Part shown: one piece after another, positions 35,901-48,758 of the stretch
Layout: the number at the start of each line of letters is the position of its first letter
Position numbering within the stretch: the first letter of the stretch is position 1
Made by a program: the position numbers and the translations under genes
Notes under the pieces: model-generated
Seen by the model: only the letters and a program-made list of their open reading frames with translations
Told to the model about the DNA's origin: nothing
The model's database searches: none
Source: Gerris lacustris
Taxonomy: Eukaryota > Arthropoda > Insecta > Hemiptera > Gerridae
Direction of reading: 5' to 3'
NCBI GenBank assembly: GCA_951217055.1
Contig: OX578279.1
Location: 26,376,173 to 26,440,172, forward strand
Length of the DNA stretch: 64,000 nt

Positions 35901-38900
35901 TGTAATTTCACTGCATTTTGCATGCCTTTTCCTGTGATATACAACACACTATAGGCCAAGTGAATTTTTTTTGTCGATTTCTAAATCAAAATTTTGATTT
36001 AAATTTTTTCAAATAGTGCATTTTCAAATTAATTCCATGAATAGTTCAGGTTTGTGAAAAAGAAGGTTTGTGAAGAGAAATGAAATCTCAGGTTAACTAA
36101 AAAAGGAGTTTTATTTCATATTCTATTTAATTTTATTCTAAAATGTAACAATTTGTGGCGAGAATGTACATTATAAATATTGACAAATATGAGTAAGGTA
36201 AAGTATTTATATTTTACCAACATAACGTAAACCGAAAAAGATGGGGGGGGGGGGGGGGTGCGTCATAGGGCTTAGGGGGGGTGGGCACCCCTGCAAAAGG
36301 TGATAATTTCTTCCCTCCAAAATCAAAATTTCTTCTTGCATTTTACATTTTAGACCTCCTGAACAAATTTAGTTTTGTGTCTGTCTGTGTGTCCACAAAT
36401 CCTTGCCACACCAGGACTGATGAGTCTTTTGTGTGGGTGTAACTCAGTACCAAAAATGTATTGAGGTTAATGGCCACTATGTAAAAAAAGAAGTATAACT
36501 TATTTTTGAGACGCCCATCGTATATGATGAACAATTAATTTAATTTTTCATTTCTAATTTCATTAATTTATATTTTACAGATCTACATTGGCTGTTCAGG
36601 TTGCACGAGAATTTGAGTGTAATAAAATATTTTCAGGAGAAACAAATGATCACACAGCTGCTAAAATATTGACAAACATAGCCCTCGGTAGAGGTGACCA
36701 GCTTCCTCTAGATATTGTAATTAGACACTGTATAATCTGTTTGCTTTTTTGTTTTTTTAAATAGGAGGCCTTCTATTTATAAACTAAATTCTAATTTAAA
36801 CTAACATTTTTCATCTGTTTATTACATCCATTTATGATAATAGACATTATTTTAAATTTTTCTACAAGTAAAATTAATTTTAATGTCATTAAGACTAACA
36901 ATAATTTTTTTTACAGGGATTTTCAGATAACCGATTCAATGATCTAATTATTCTGAGGCCACTACGAGATTGTTCTAGAAAAGAAATTGCTTTTTACAGG
37001 CTTCTATTTGATTTGCCTTATGTCAGTTACCGAAAAGGAGGATCAATGGTATGTTTTTAAACAACATCTTATTAATAATAATTTCCTCTATAAGCAATTA
37101 CAAAAGGTTTTCCCCTTAATTAACTAATTAAGATGTGTAAATTATAGTATATGTATAATCAAGTTTCAAAAATAAATTCTGAATTTAAATACCAAAAACC
37201 CATACAGAGTACAAGGGGGTCATGTTTAATTGAATTTGAAAATCTGTATAAGGTTAATTTCTGTTCTTTTAAAAACCAAAAAAATAAATAACTTTAGTAT
37301 TATTATTTAATTTTTGTAAACTTGACCATTTAACTATTTACTATTACTATTAACTATAACTATTTAACTATGTAAAATTTAACCTTGTGCCTTGTGCCTC
37401 CAAATTTAAACAACAATGTCACTTAAAAAAAATAATAAAAAGTATATTCTACTGACATTGAGAGGCTTAAATCATCTTCTCTAAGGTGCAAATCCAACAT
37501 ATCTGAATTCAATTTTTGGGGTAGTGAGACTTGTCGATTAACCCTCACCAGTAGAGTGGCTGATCTCTCTATCTTGAAATGATAATTCCACTTGTCAGTT
37601 TTGTCTTTTATCTTTAGAACCTCTCTTGTCTAATTGGACTACTGACTATATTTTTCAGAGGCTAGTGCTGACTCCTGCAAATTGTTTTTACACTTTTTAT
37701 TATAAGTTTTTAGCATGTGTTTTTACTACTTTTTTATTCCCATTGATTCTAATCTTGCTACAAATAATATTCTATCCTTTTTTTCAGAAAGGTAAAGATG
37801 AGAGTATTCAAAAATTAACTGAGAAATTTGTTGCTGAATTGCAAGTATCATTTCCATCTACTGTTTGTATGGTCGTGGGAACTGGTAATAAACTCGGAAT
37901 AAAACAAGGAACTCATGAATCAGAGGATATTTGTGCACTCTGTAGGGTATGATTTGTATTATTGTAATTAATTAAAATTATCCTCTTATAGCCTTTCCAT
38001 ATTTATAATTACAGTAGAGTCTCGATAATCCGGGTTGGATGGGACCGGCAGTAACTCGGATTACTAAAAAACTCGGATTATTGGAAATTTACGAAAAATG
38101 TGAATTCTTTATTTAAAAATAATAGTTACTTTCAAATTTTATTTTCATTAGGGGGTAAATATGGACTATTTGGCCCACCAATTTCTAATTGTCCGATTTA
38201 CTTACATTTTTTTTTTTTTTATAACACCCTTTTTACATATTAAAAACGATTCCGGTTGTACCCTCTCGGTAAATTCAGTAGTTTTTTTGAAAAAAAAAAA
38301 ATACTTAAAAGAGTCACTTTCTTAGGGAGATAAGGAAAGGTTATGCCAAAAAGTACAAATTTGAACCTAAACTAACCATAACCTTCCCTTATTTTTCTAA
38401 GAAGTGACACTTATTTTTTTGGCTAAAGTAAAAGTGAAAATTAAGCGAATTTTGTACTTCGATTTGGACCTCTACCTGGTCTATATGCAGCAGGGTACTT
38501 TTTCTTCAGAAAATGAGCGGAGCACCACGAAGCGGCCGTTGAAAATACTTTGATTTTGTAAACAGCACCATACAATTCACTTTTACGTATTTTTTTTTTT
38601 ACAAAAAAACTATTGAATTTACCGAGATGGTACAACCTGAATCGTTTTTTAATATGTAAAAAGAAAGAGTTTAATTTTTTTTTTTAAGTAAATCGGACTA
38701 TAAGAAATTGGTGGGCCAAATGGTGCAGATTTACCCGGAAATTCGGTATGTTTTCGTTCTCTCGTTATTAAAATGTCACGCGATGCTTTTGGTGAAAGAT
38801 ATAACTTAGAACTGAAGAAAAAAAAAACAAATTAATAGGCTTCCCTGAATTTGAATGTAAACACAGCTGCTCAGATAGGAAAGGAATTCCTTGAAATCAT

Positions 38901-40420
38901 AAGGAACCATCTTTACCAGCACTGTCCTGCCCTGTCCTAATTGTGTTTAATTCAGGGAACCCGCTCCCCCTCCTACCTTTCAAGAACTATCGTTTGACTC
39001 GGATTATTGGAAACTCGGATTATCGGAGCTCGGATTATCGAGACTCTACTGTATTAGGACAAAAATAAACTAAAACATATTATACAAATTTAAAGATATT
39101 AAAAGTTAATTTTTCGAAAGAAATAAAACATTTTTGTTCTAACTAATGTTTTTAATTATTGCAGGGAAATAAAACAAATTTTAAAGAAGATGAAATGAGT
39201 GCAGTTTCTGCTACTCAGGTTTCAAGACTAATATCTAATTTAGGCTCTCAAGGATTTGACAGTGCTAATCTCACAAATATAGAAGGTATGTACTATTGCA
39301 GGGTTCTCAAACTATTCTACGTCGTACTCTCATGTATTTTACGTCCGAACTACTCTCATGTATATTTCCACATTGATTTTCAAACGATATTTGCTTGTGA
39401 ATTTAATACATTTTTAACTGTTATCCAAAAGTCCGTCAAATCTGAACTAGCTATTTAGTTTCCTGCTGTTGTTGCTGGATTAGATTGTGGCAATTAGCTC
39501 AATTAAATTTTCTTCTTTCTTTGAAGTGAATTCTTTTGGAGCTTGAGCAGAATTGGATCTTGGATCCATGCAAAATTCTTCTCAGTTTGGTCTTCTGCGA
39601 TAGTTTCCAAAGTACTTGTGAACCAGTCAGTTAGATTGGTGCTCTGTGAAAAGAGCCAGCTTATAATTACAATAACTTATGTGAATGTAATGAAGAATAA
39701 AACTGAATTTCGAATTCTACCAAATTAAAATATATGAGAGTGAAATGATTAAGCGACTAAATAGCAAAATGAAGGTTTCAAATAATGTTACAATGAAGTT
39801 TTAGTCAAAGGATCAGGATCAGAGGCGCCTCTTGGCACGTGTGGTTCGTTTGAAACACCTATTGCCAAGCTATGTCCCGTAGACAAACTTAGCCGACCAC
39901 ATATTCTTAAAAGGCACCAAAAGATTAACTTACATACAAAATTCTAGTTTGATGTTACTCAGACACTATTTTGCTCGCTATCTCTTGGACTATTATACAT
40001 TATATATAATTTTTAAATTATTCAATTACTTATATGAATCTTTATCATGATTAATTTCAGATACTAAATGTGGAGATAACCAGTGTAATAAAGAATGCCA
40101 CTGTACAAATAGTAATAAAAATGTTGATTTTGAAAAAATCAAATATGCTTTCTGTTATGGTTGCCAGCTAATTCTAAATGATATGGTATTTTATTTAATT
40201 TTTTTTTTTGTGGTTTTAGATATGGTATTATTATTTTTGTAATTATTACAAAAACTATCTTGGGTTAACTATATTCCAATGTAATTTTACAATCAATTGA
40301 CTTTTTCTTTTTTTGTTTTAGCTAAGCCTAGATTGTTTGCCTAGAGATATTATAAACGATGCAGAGCATAAATTAAAGTTTAAAGCAATGAGGCAAGAAA
40401 TAGATGACTTCTTGTTATGA
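32958..40420 (+). CDS. Ctu2: Cytoplasmic tRNA 2-thiolation protein 2 (CTU2/NCS2 family)
   Basis: This is the non-catalytic partner of CTU1 in the cytosolic complex that thiolates wobble uridine 34 of tRNA-Lys, -Glu and -Gln. Exons read from the sequence: 32958-33028, 34329-34403, 34559-34755, 34845-35088, 36581-36716, 36917-37048, 37788-37946, 39165-39285, 40061-40185, 40322-40420. All have GT/AG borders, phases match, and the total is 1359 nt (452 aa). Visible parts are paired CxxC motifs at residues 29-32 and 48-51, the HKFFGCLGK segment near 58-66, a PP-loop-like strand with SGSQSSS at 81-87, CALCR at 334-338, and a C-terminal cysteine cluster (382-393) with CYGC at 410-413. Order and spacing fit CTU2 proteins; human CTU2 is a little longer. 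The loop has SGSQ where the vertebrate protein has SGGP, in keeping with a non-catalytic subunit. The start is the first ATG of the open frame. An ATTAAA at 40536 may be the poly(A) signal. Confidence 0.9.
33534..34119 (+). mobile_element. Foldback MITE in Ctu2 intron 1
   Basis: Ends are GGTAAATCTGCACTATTT and AAATAGTGCAGATTTACC. Inverted pairing continues inward for about 130 bp (AAAACGATTCTAG with CCGGAATCGTTTT), and an inner hairpin pairs GTCACTTTCTTCGG with CTTAGGAAGTGATAC. A near copy lies at 38154-38736. Confidence 0.75.
34187..34258 (+). repeat. tRNA-like SINE relic in Ctu2 intron 1
   Basis: GGTGTAGCTCAGAGGTTAGA looks like an acceptor plus D-arm with box A, and GGTTTTCAACCC like a decayed box B. 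The anticodon arm and 3' acceptor do not pair well, so not a tRNA gene. Confidence 0.45.
35203..35283 (-). repeat. tRNA-like SINE relic in Ctu2 intron 4
   Basis: On the minus strand CAGCTCATTTGGTAAGTG fits box A and GGGTTAGATTCCTA fits box B at the right spacing. Arms are imperfect. Confidence 0.45.
38012..39051. mobile_element. pogo/Tigger-like element
   Basis: Ends CAGTAGAGTCTCGATAATCC and its complement, flanked by TA on both sides, as made by Tc1/mariner-pogo transposases. CTCGGATTA repeats near both ends. Without the nested MITE it is about 460 bp and non-coding. It sits in Ctu2 intron 7. Confidence 0.8.
38154..38736 (+). mobile_element. Foldback MITE in Ctu2 intron 7, nested
   Basis: Same family and orientation as 33534-34119, with ends GGGTAAATATGGACTATT and GGTGCAGATTTACCC. 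It is inserted in a pogo-like element (38012-39051), so it is younger than that element. Confidence 0.75.
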
Positions 40421-40848
40421 CATTTGTTATATTTATAATACAGGTTTTATATTTTACACAAGCATTTATGTGGTTTCTTCTTTATTTATTTTTTAAATAT
40501 TTTATTTACATCATGTATTTCACAAAGTGTTAGGTATTAAAGAGCTTGAGGTGCAAACATTTAACCATTAAAAAAATTGTGAAATTTCCACCACAGGATT
40601 TTTTATAGACAAATTCTGTGGATTAGGAAGTGTTCTTTTTGTACTATGAATACAAATTACAATTATTACATTACCATCAGTACAACTTTCGTCTTGAATA
40701 GCAACTATCATTCGATGAAGGCTTAGTTTTAAGCCCTTCAGAAAAACTAAATGAGAAATTGGCACTGACTTTGTAGTAATTAAATTGTCTATCTAAAAAG
40801 TATAATCAAGATATTACTTTGCCAAGAAAGTAAAAGATGAAGAGAACA
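40421..40848. other. Convergent 3' intergenic spacer of Ctu2 and Anapc2
   Basis: The two stop codons face each other across 428 bp, so the two 3' UTRs must lie close together or overlap. An ATTAAA at 40536-40541 on the plus strand suits Ctu2. I could not find a canonical AATAAA for Anapc2 on the minus strand here. Confidence 0.5.
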
Positions 40849-43800
40849 CTATTTTTGAAGCTTGTACAGTCCTTCAGTAAAAATAAGCTTGTGTTCTCTG
40901 ACTTTGCGATCTAGAAAGTGTTTGAGTTGTGGAAGAGTACATTCTATTGATGTGGGACCTTGAGATGCAAACATCTTGAGCATTTGGTGTATCCTCTCCA
41001 ATGGCAAAGAATCCAAATTTGTTAACATGCCTACTATATAGGACCAGAACACCTGTAAGCAATGACCAAGATTAAGTAACTTTAAAAAAGATAAACTGAT
41101 TTTTCAGAATCCATTTTAGACATGAGGGACCATTTTATTGGTCTAGTGTCAGTCTGTGGGTCAACATTTTAGCAAATCACTATAATATGCTGAAAAAAAC
41201 TCGTCCAATTAAAATTATATTTGGTTGGTAGGTCATAATTAGCCTTCTTTTGGTCCCAAATTAATTTCAACCTTCTGAGCCCATCTTTAAAAGTGCTCAT
41301 TCGTTTTTGAAGAAATTAGGATGGTTTGTAGAGAGTAGGCCACGTGTTAAAAGTAGGTCCAATTTCGTCTGTCTGTGCACATTTTTTATTGAATACATAA
41401 TAAATGTGACCCTATACATACTTAGTTAAATAAACTTTTCTAAAATTTATCTCCGTAAAATTTTGTTTAATTAAAAAAAAAATTAACTTAAACTACTACT
41501 TTCTACTGAAACTATAATGTTTAAAATGTCAAAAATTTGGGAATTTTCACACTAATAATCCTAAAATAAGATTTATTTTTACCTGAAGTTCTTCTTCCCT
41601 CTGATCCTGAGCAGATGCCATGGCACTTTCAGCTTCATCATCATCACACATATCAGATGATGCCACTACTCTGCTAGATCTGCCAACATTATCCTCCACT
41701 AACAAAAATGTATCTGGACTGGTCTCCCGTAACAATCCCTTTAACAAAATTACAAAAAGTTAGTTTTTTCCTCCAGCCTAATATGTTTTTTTTACTTTAT
41801 TTAAAGTAATAACTTCAGATATTTGCTAACAGAAAATATATGATAAGAATACCTGTGACTGCCAAAAAGCTATTTTTCTGCGTAAAGCTGTAGGTGTTAC
41901 ATGCAGTTTAGCACTCAGCTCATCAATAGTCCATTGTTCTAAAATAACATCATATTTGTTGAGGTAAGTAAATATTGATTTATGTAGTTTACTGACAAAT
42001 ATAGATTTATCAAAAAGTTTAGAGAATCGATATTTATTTAATTGAACTGTTTCTTAATATCTCCAAAAGCTTATTTTTTCTGTTTTAAACAATTCAATGA
42101 GGTGCCAAGCACAAAATGCTCGAACCAAGAAAAATGAGGTTAAAAGTTGGTTTTGAGGCCATTGGGAACATAATGAAATTACACTCGTCTTGCTGAAAAA
42201 CTTGAAATTACACTCGTCTTGCTGGGATACTAATCAACCTCTACAACCTGAATTGATAAAAATTATTGTTTTTACCAACCTTTTTCTTGAAAGTACCATA
42301 TAATGGCAGCTTGATAAGGATTAACTGTTAAGTTTATTGTTCGTCCTTTTATTTCTATCTCTAAATTTACTGATCCCAAATGTGGTTTCCACATTAAAGT
42401 ACGATTTCCCTGAAAATAATAAAATGTTTTGTGATAATTTATAAATATAAGAATGGAATAAACTATTCCACATGTCTTTTTTTTACATCATAGTGCCTAA
42501 TATAAAAGATGATAATACAATAAATATATCACAAATCTGAACTCACTTTAAACATTTCAAAAGCTTTAGTAAAAGTATTAAATAATTCTTTAATAACTTC
42601 AGGAAGTTCCAGAGTTTCGTCTTTAAAATTAGGCCAAAAATTTCCAGAAAGAATCATTGCAGTGCAAGAAATAGGCTGCAAAGAAAATAAAAAATAAATC
42701 TAAAATGTTAAAATCTAATAAATAAGGAACTAGGTCATTATTTGGTATATATAATAAATAAATTTAATATTTTAAAGATAGCATACAGTAATTTTTGAAA
42801 AATAGCTCGCATACAAAGGAGAGGAAGCAAAATGACTTCAAGACACGAGTCTATAATCAAAAACTAAGATTATTATTATTAGCATTTTAGCTCAAGAAGT
42901 ACACACCAGTTTCAGAGATAAGACGACGGCTTTAAATGTTAAGAGTGCCTAACATCTTGACAGTGGACCATGCTCTGGGAACATGGTGCTGGTCGGGTCA
43001 ATGTGGCGGGCCATGCTCTGGTCCAGGAAAGTGCTCTTCTAACTACACTTCTATCATTTCTAATACTCAGATCAGAACCACGGTTCAGTTTCTATCTAAC
43101 CTGTGAGCCCCGTGGAGAACAGTTCTATACATACTTTCCACACTCTCCAAGCTTTTTTCGTAATTTATAGTTGATTTTTTTTGTTTATTTCCCAAGCATA
43201 GAATTGTGCCAAGCAATTGTTTGTCTACCGTGAATGTGTTATTGTGTGTTTGTGACAATCAAGTTTTTTTTCACAATTCTATACTACTAGAGGTGATGTT
43301 AGGATTTGACATTAAATTATATGGCTCAACTACAAGACAGTAGAATAGAACACATTATATCAAATATTTTTTGGTGGCAAAGTTAAATAATATATGTTAC
43401 AAAATACTCGGATTTCATTAAAAATGTTTTCTAACATTAAAAAAAAAATCCAACCTTTTCCCAAAAAAAAGCCAAGTGAATTCTTGAATTATACCTATAA
43501 TAAGTGTTAAAACAAGCAATGACTGTAATAATACCTGTTGGGATAATCCAAAATTAGGATCAGAAAACAAGTGTGAACTAATTCTTTTAGAATCGTACAC
43601 ATCTTTTAACATGACATCACAAGAAGATAATTGGGAATCGCCAAACCTAAAATAAATAAAAATAAATTATAAAACTTTAATCAGTAATTAAAATTGAAAA
43701 TACAACTACTTAGAGATAAAAATGATGTCATCCTTTTCACCTACTCTTGTAATAAGAGAACCTGTACAGATAATAAAAAAATAAATAATTATAACTAAGG

Positions 43801-46800
43801 AAAGTTAAAGCTAGAAATAAAAAAAAGTAAAATTATACCTTCTTTTAAGAAGTTCAAGATAGCGGATTTCTTTTTCAGTGTTATAGTATGAGGCTTGTGA
43901 CAGAAGTCGATCGGCAAGTAAACTTTTATATTCATTAACAAACATATCTTTACTTCCATAAACATTTACAAGCATGGTAATGATGTCCCATGAATTTTTA
44001 CTTGCTGCAAAAAAGCAAATGTCATTGATAGAAAAATTAAAAATTTCCTTTTTTTAAAAAAATAAAATAAAAGGAATAATTTAAAATAAGAGATAAAAGA
44101 AGATTGAAAAACTTTCAGTAAACCACCAACTCTAATGGAATCAAATGAGCAAATGTGTAATATATATTAACTTACGAGTTGGCGCATCTATAGGATCAGG
44201 TTCCCAAGTTTTCCAATTGTCTATCTCATTTTGAGTATCATCCCTCACAAGTTCCTCAGCCAATTCACCGGGTCCCTCTTCAGTAAGACTTAAAACTGCA
44301 CAACGCACTGTATCATCACGGCATCGTAAATATTGTCTAAAAATAAATATATATTTATGAATTTAAAAGATTGATTAAAAAAAAGTAATATTAGCATTTT
44401 GACAAAACCAAAACTTCAACAAAAACACCATATCTTTATAAATGACAGTCTATTCATTTTTCGTTTTACATCATCATACCTTTATGATTAATGTAATTGT
44501 TATTACAACACATGTTTTATTTTCGACTATTAAAACGAAAATGAATACAAGTATATGACATTATAACTTTTATTCTTGAATTTAAAATTTACATATTTTA
44601 CTTTTAATTTTTAGAGGTCACAGTTTGTAACTTTATCCTCTATCTTACATAATTTTTTTACCATATTTGTAGTATAATATTACCCTTTATTTCTATACTA
44701 TGCGTATTCTTATTAAGGTCTGTATGGTATTAATAACTTTTTGGCTATATTTCACCTCCTTTGAGGCATTTTCAGGCCTTTAACAATTCTTCCAAAAAAC
44801 ATAACTTTATTGCTTTTTCTCTCACGGCAATGCACCTCTGCATCTATACATAGTCACTATTTATTTAAATCTGTTCCCTTTACTTCACTCTAATTTAATT
44901 TAAAAAAAAATCATTTCCTCATAGAGAAAACAGACTTTATTTTCTCTTGAAACATTTTTTTTTTTTTTTTTTAAACCTATTTCTAAAGAATATAAGTTAA
45001 ATAAGAATACCTAATAGGCTTTGTGACAGTTTCTAGAAGAACACCTGTTGGATCTAATTGTCTGAGAGCTCTGATAGAAGAACTAAAAGCTGTTATTATA
45101 TCTGGAGTATTAACACCTGGATGAAGGAGCCTCATTTCTAGAGTTTGCTGAAGTTTTTCAGTTAGATACCCACGTAAATCTGTTTTCTCCAAGCAAATCT
45201 TCAAGTCTACGATAGCTGGATCAGAGTCTGGATATTCTGAAATATAAAATTTTTGTTTAAAAGTAAATTATAAATATGTGTTGAAAGCTTATTACAAGTA
45301 ACAAGAATATCCCGTATTATCATTATTAAAAACTTAACATACCTATGATAATATTAAATAGCTGTTCAATACGAGTTTTTGTGTAGGTTTCATAAAGTAA
45401 ATGCTGTAATTTTCTTTTAAACATTTCTAATGTCTTAGTAACTTTTTCATCATTTACAACACATTCATACAGACGTGATAACCAACCAACAACTACAGTA
45501 TTCAGCCACTAAAAAATGAAACATTTGTATTAACACATTAAAAAAAAAAAAAAAAAAAAAAAATACGAAAATAAATATTACAAAATAATAACCATTATAA
45601 TTAAATGTTACAACTTACACTTAAAAGAGAATCAATATAAGAAGTATCAAAACTTCCTTTACATGTGTCCTGTACATGAGATTCTACTTGTTTATGTATT
45701 AAGTTAGTTAAGATATCTCCTGCTAACCTTTCTAATAATTCCAATTTAATAAGGATTCTGTAACAAAATAATAAAAAATATTTTGATTAACACATCTCTT
45801 ATAGTGCATCTACAGATATGCTATTGTGACAGGCAAATGACATTCATCCATTTATTGCAAACCAACCGTTTACACACTCACCGAGTGTTCGTAGTGTCAG
45901 ATACTATCCTTTGACTCGTCCCAAAACACCGCTCCTGGTACAAATGGCTAGGCGTAATATGTGTGGTTGTGTAGATGAGCCTTTATAATTAAGGGTCCTT
46001 GGTAGCTCATTAATATCACCTTTGCTTTGGAAACTGGAGGTTACAGGTTCAATTTCAGTCAAGCAAGGGGCCCCCCGCTCAAACGAGTAGCTACTTAAGT
46101 GAAATGGCATACCTCCAGTTTCAATGTATAAGCCCTGCACGAGCTGTTGCACCCCAGATGAAAGAAATTTATGAAAGAAGAAGGGGGGGGGGATAAAGAC
46201 AACTAAAGTTAGCCTCTAGTTAAATTAAAACATTAATAATATTTTTGTCCCCCCTACTGAATTTAACTAGTGGCCCATTATCCTTTTTTTTACAAGAGAG
46301 TACAAATGATAATAATGTCAAATAACTTATTTTATTGATATGAAACATACTTGTTAGTTTCATGAAATTCTTCGATGATAGAGTTGCACCGACACATCTC
46401 TAAGTCAAATGAACATCCACTGCATTTAACCATATCTTCTCCTGATTCATTAAAATCTGAAACAAATGAAAAAGAAATAAAGTTGATGCTGATCTGGTTA
46501 CCTTATCAAATTATAGATTATATAATAATAACATTAAAGACAAAATATTACCAACCTTTAAAAGACTTATCTAAATTATAAAATGCCTTAAAAGACACTT
46601 TGTAAAATTTCTCAATCATTTGAAGTTCATTTGGAGGTACAATTCTTGCATGTAAAGCTGTACGTAGGAGCAGTTTAAAAACATTTTCTATGCTAGTTTC
46701 ACCATAGAGCACTCTTGGGGTTTTTAAGCATCTTCTCATTACTTTAAGCTGAATAACGACAGGAAGGATAATCTCATAATGCCTATCGAGCTCATAGACA

Positions 46801-48758
46801 GCATCTCGGAATGACTCAAATCCATCAATTAAGTCACTTTTATCTGAAAAGTGGCCCCAAAAAGATGGAACAACAGTCCGGTGAATATAATCGACAATTT
46901 TTTCCAAAATAAGATCTTCAACGAATAAATAAAGCTCATTCTTATTAAGCTGATTTGATATGTTAATAAACTTCTCTTGAGGAAACAATGAGATATAACC
47001 GTCAAAACTCTGAAAACAAAAATAAATAATTACTTTAAAAGTTAAGATTAAAGGATTCTGTTAAGGGATATACAAGATTTCTATAAATAGTTTTTACAAA
47101 ATGATTAATTTTATGGAGAGGTTTTCATTTTGATTATTCCATTGAAATAAATTCCCCTCGCTTACTTATTCTTCAGAATAGATGGCTATTATATAATTAA
47201 TCACGATTCACATTTCTTTGGGATTTCTTTTTTGTATAATATTTTTAGACCTAGGCTTTATCGTTCATCAATCATTGAAATTATTTGCTAAAAAAACCAT
47301 AGCTGTGAGAAACATTGGAAAAAATCCCTTGGACCACATTCATATTTACTATTTAGAAATTACAAACTTCATTAGAGAGTGTTTAAATCATAAAATAAAT
47401 CATCAAAATTAAGTGGACTGTAAATTTAATAATTTCACAGTCATTTATATAATCGAGTAGGGTCCCGACAATGATGCACCTCAAAATGATTTATTGCTAA
47501 GCTAAGGCAACCACATTTATTTCAATAAAAATAAATGTTTGATTTGATTTATTAGCCTTCAAATAGATATAATAATTTATCTAAATTAATTTACCTATTT
47601 ATAATTTTTTTCCTAAATATAAATTTAAGGCTTGTACTTTATAAAGGTAGTACCAACCATTGATTATACTTTTACAAAAAATGTCATACAGCGTTATGGC
47701 CAAAAACAAATAATAAAAAGTTATTAGAGAGATGTTAAGCTTACAGCAGCTCGAAGGAAACAGTGTAAGGGACAAGAAGTCAAACCCACACAAGGGGCAG
47801 TGACTAAACAAAACACATTAGTCACTCAGAATTCTCCATTCAACAATAGTCTAAAATCAAATTAAAAAGTTACACGCCTTATCTTATAACATGCACTGTC
47901 ATTGGAAATGCATAATCCATGAAAGTTTCAATTTTCTAGGTAGTCAAAATGTAATTTAAAATCTTTAACAAAATTTGAAACGCACTAACAAGTAAAGTTA
48001 AATACAAGCGATAAAAGTTTCCAACCAATATGTGAGAGGTCAGCCCTTCATAACCAAATTCCTCAACAATCAACCTCTTTAAAAATCTTTTACTCAGACT
48101 TCTAGACAGTAAATTTTTACAAAAACAGAAAAATTTCCTTTAAAAGTAATATTTGATACTAAGGCATTAAAATTCAAATTTAAGTGTCACATTGTGGCAA
48201 AAGGACTATAATAGTGAAAAATCTAATGTTGTCACTTGTTTTTAACAACTTCAACCATTGTTTCAAACAAACTATTAACTGTACAAAAAATGAGACGATT
48301 TTACACAACAAGCTGTAAATCCCCATTAATCTGTTGTGTCTGCTGAGTGCATCAATAAGTTAATCCCTATGTAAATTTATAAGTAATATACAATTTAAAA
48401 GCAGCAACTAAGTATGTAAATAATGGTTAACTATCAACCATATCAAACAAATGAAATTATTCTAATATCAAAATACCTCATTCAATAATACAGTTCTCAA
48501 AGAATAATTATTGACTGCCAAGCAATAACCACAAAGTGGGAAACAAATTGGCACGGTTTGTCCCTCGCTAAGTCAATTCTTTTCCACATAATAGAAGTCT
48601 GAAAGTACGGTTTTATTTCAAACTGAACAGATGAAATGAATATTGTTCCAAAACAATAAGAATAACATATTAAAAGCAGATAAAAAACGTATCCTTACCC
48701 CTCTGCCCAGAAAAGGGAATGCTTCACAAATATCTTTCCACAGTGCTTTAGTATCCAT
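40849..48758 (-). CDS. Anapc2: Anaphase-promoting complex subunit 2 (APC2, cullin-like)
   Basis: This is the cullin-like scaffold of the APC/C ubiquitin ligase, which pairs with the RING subunit APC11 and drives mitotic exit. Exons in transcript order: 48758-48699, 47009-46556, 46456-46351, 45757-45619, 45508-45343, 45236-45011, 44336-44176, 44004-43839, 43646-43535, 42675-42547, 42409-42280, 41938-41853, 41738-41583, 41052-40849. Total is 2295 nt (764 aa); every join keeps frame. Diagnostic stretches are CSGCSFDLEMCRC (exon 3), LLHPGVNTPDII (exon 6), VNVYGSKDMFVNEYKSLLADR in the cullin-homology part (exon 8), an acidic segment near residues 675-690, and the C-terminal winged helix (about 700-764) with MLTNLDSLPLERIHQML. 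Length is close to other animal APC2 proteins. The start is the only in-frame ATG: an upstream stop precedes it and no other ATG intervenes. Donors of exons 2 and 11 are the less common G/GTTGGT. Repeats sit in several introns. Confidence 0.93.
41110..41390 (-). repeat. Family C repeat, diverged copy in Anapc2 intron 13
   Basis: Minus strand reads AAACCATCCTAATTTC, CTCAGAAGGTTGAAATT and GGCTAATTATGACCTACC, matching family C in order. Confidence 0.5.
45999..46065 (+). repeat. tRNA-like SINE relic in Anapc2 intron 3
   Basis: TTGGTAGCTCATTAATATC and GGTTCAATTTC fit decayed boxes A and B. It is antisense to Anapc2. Confidence 0.4.
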
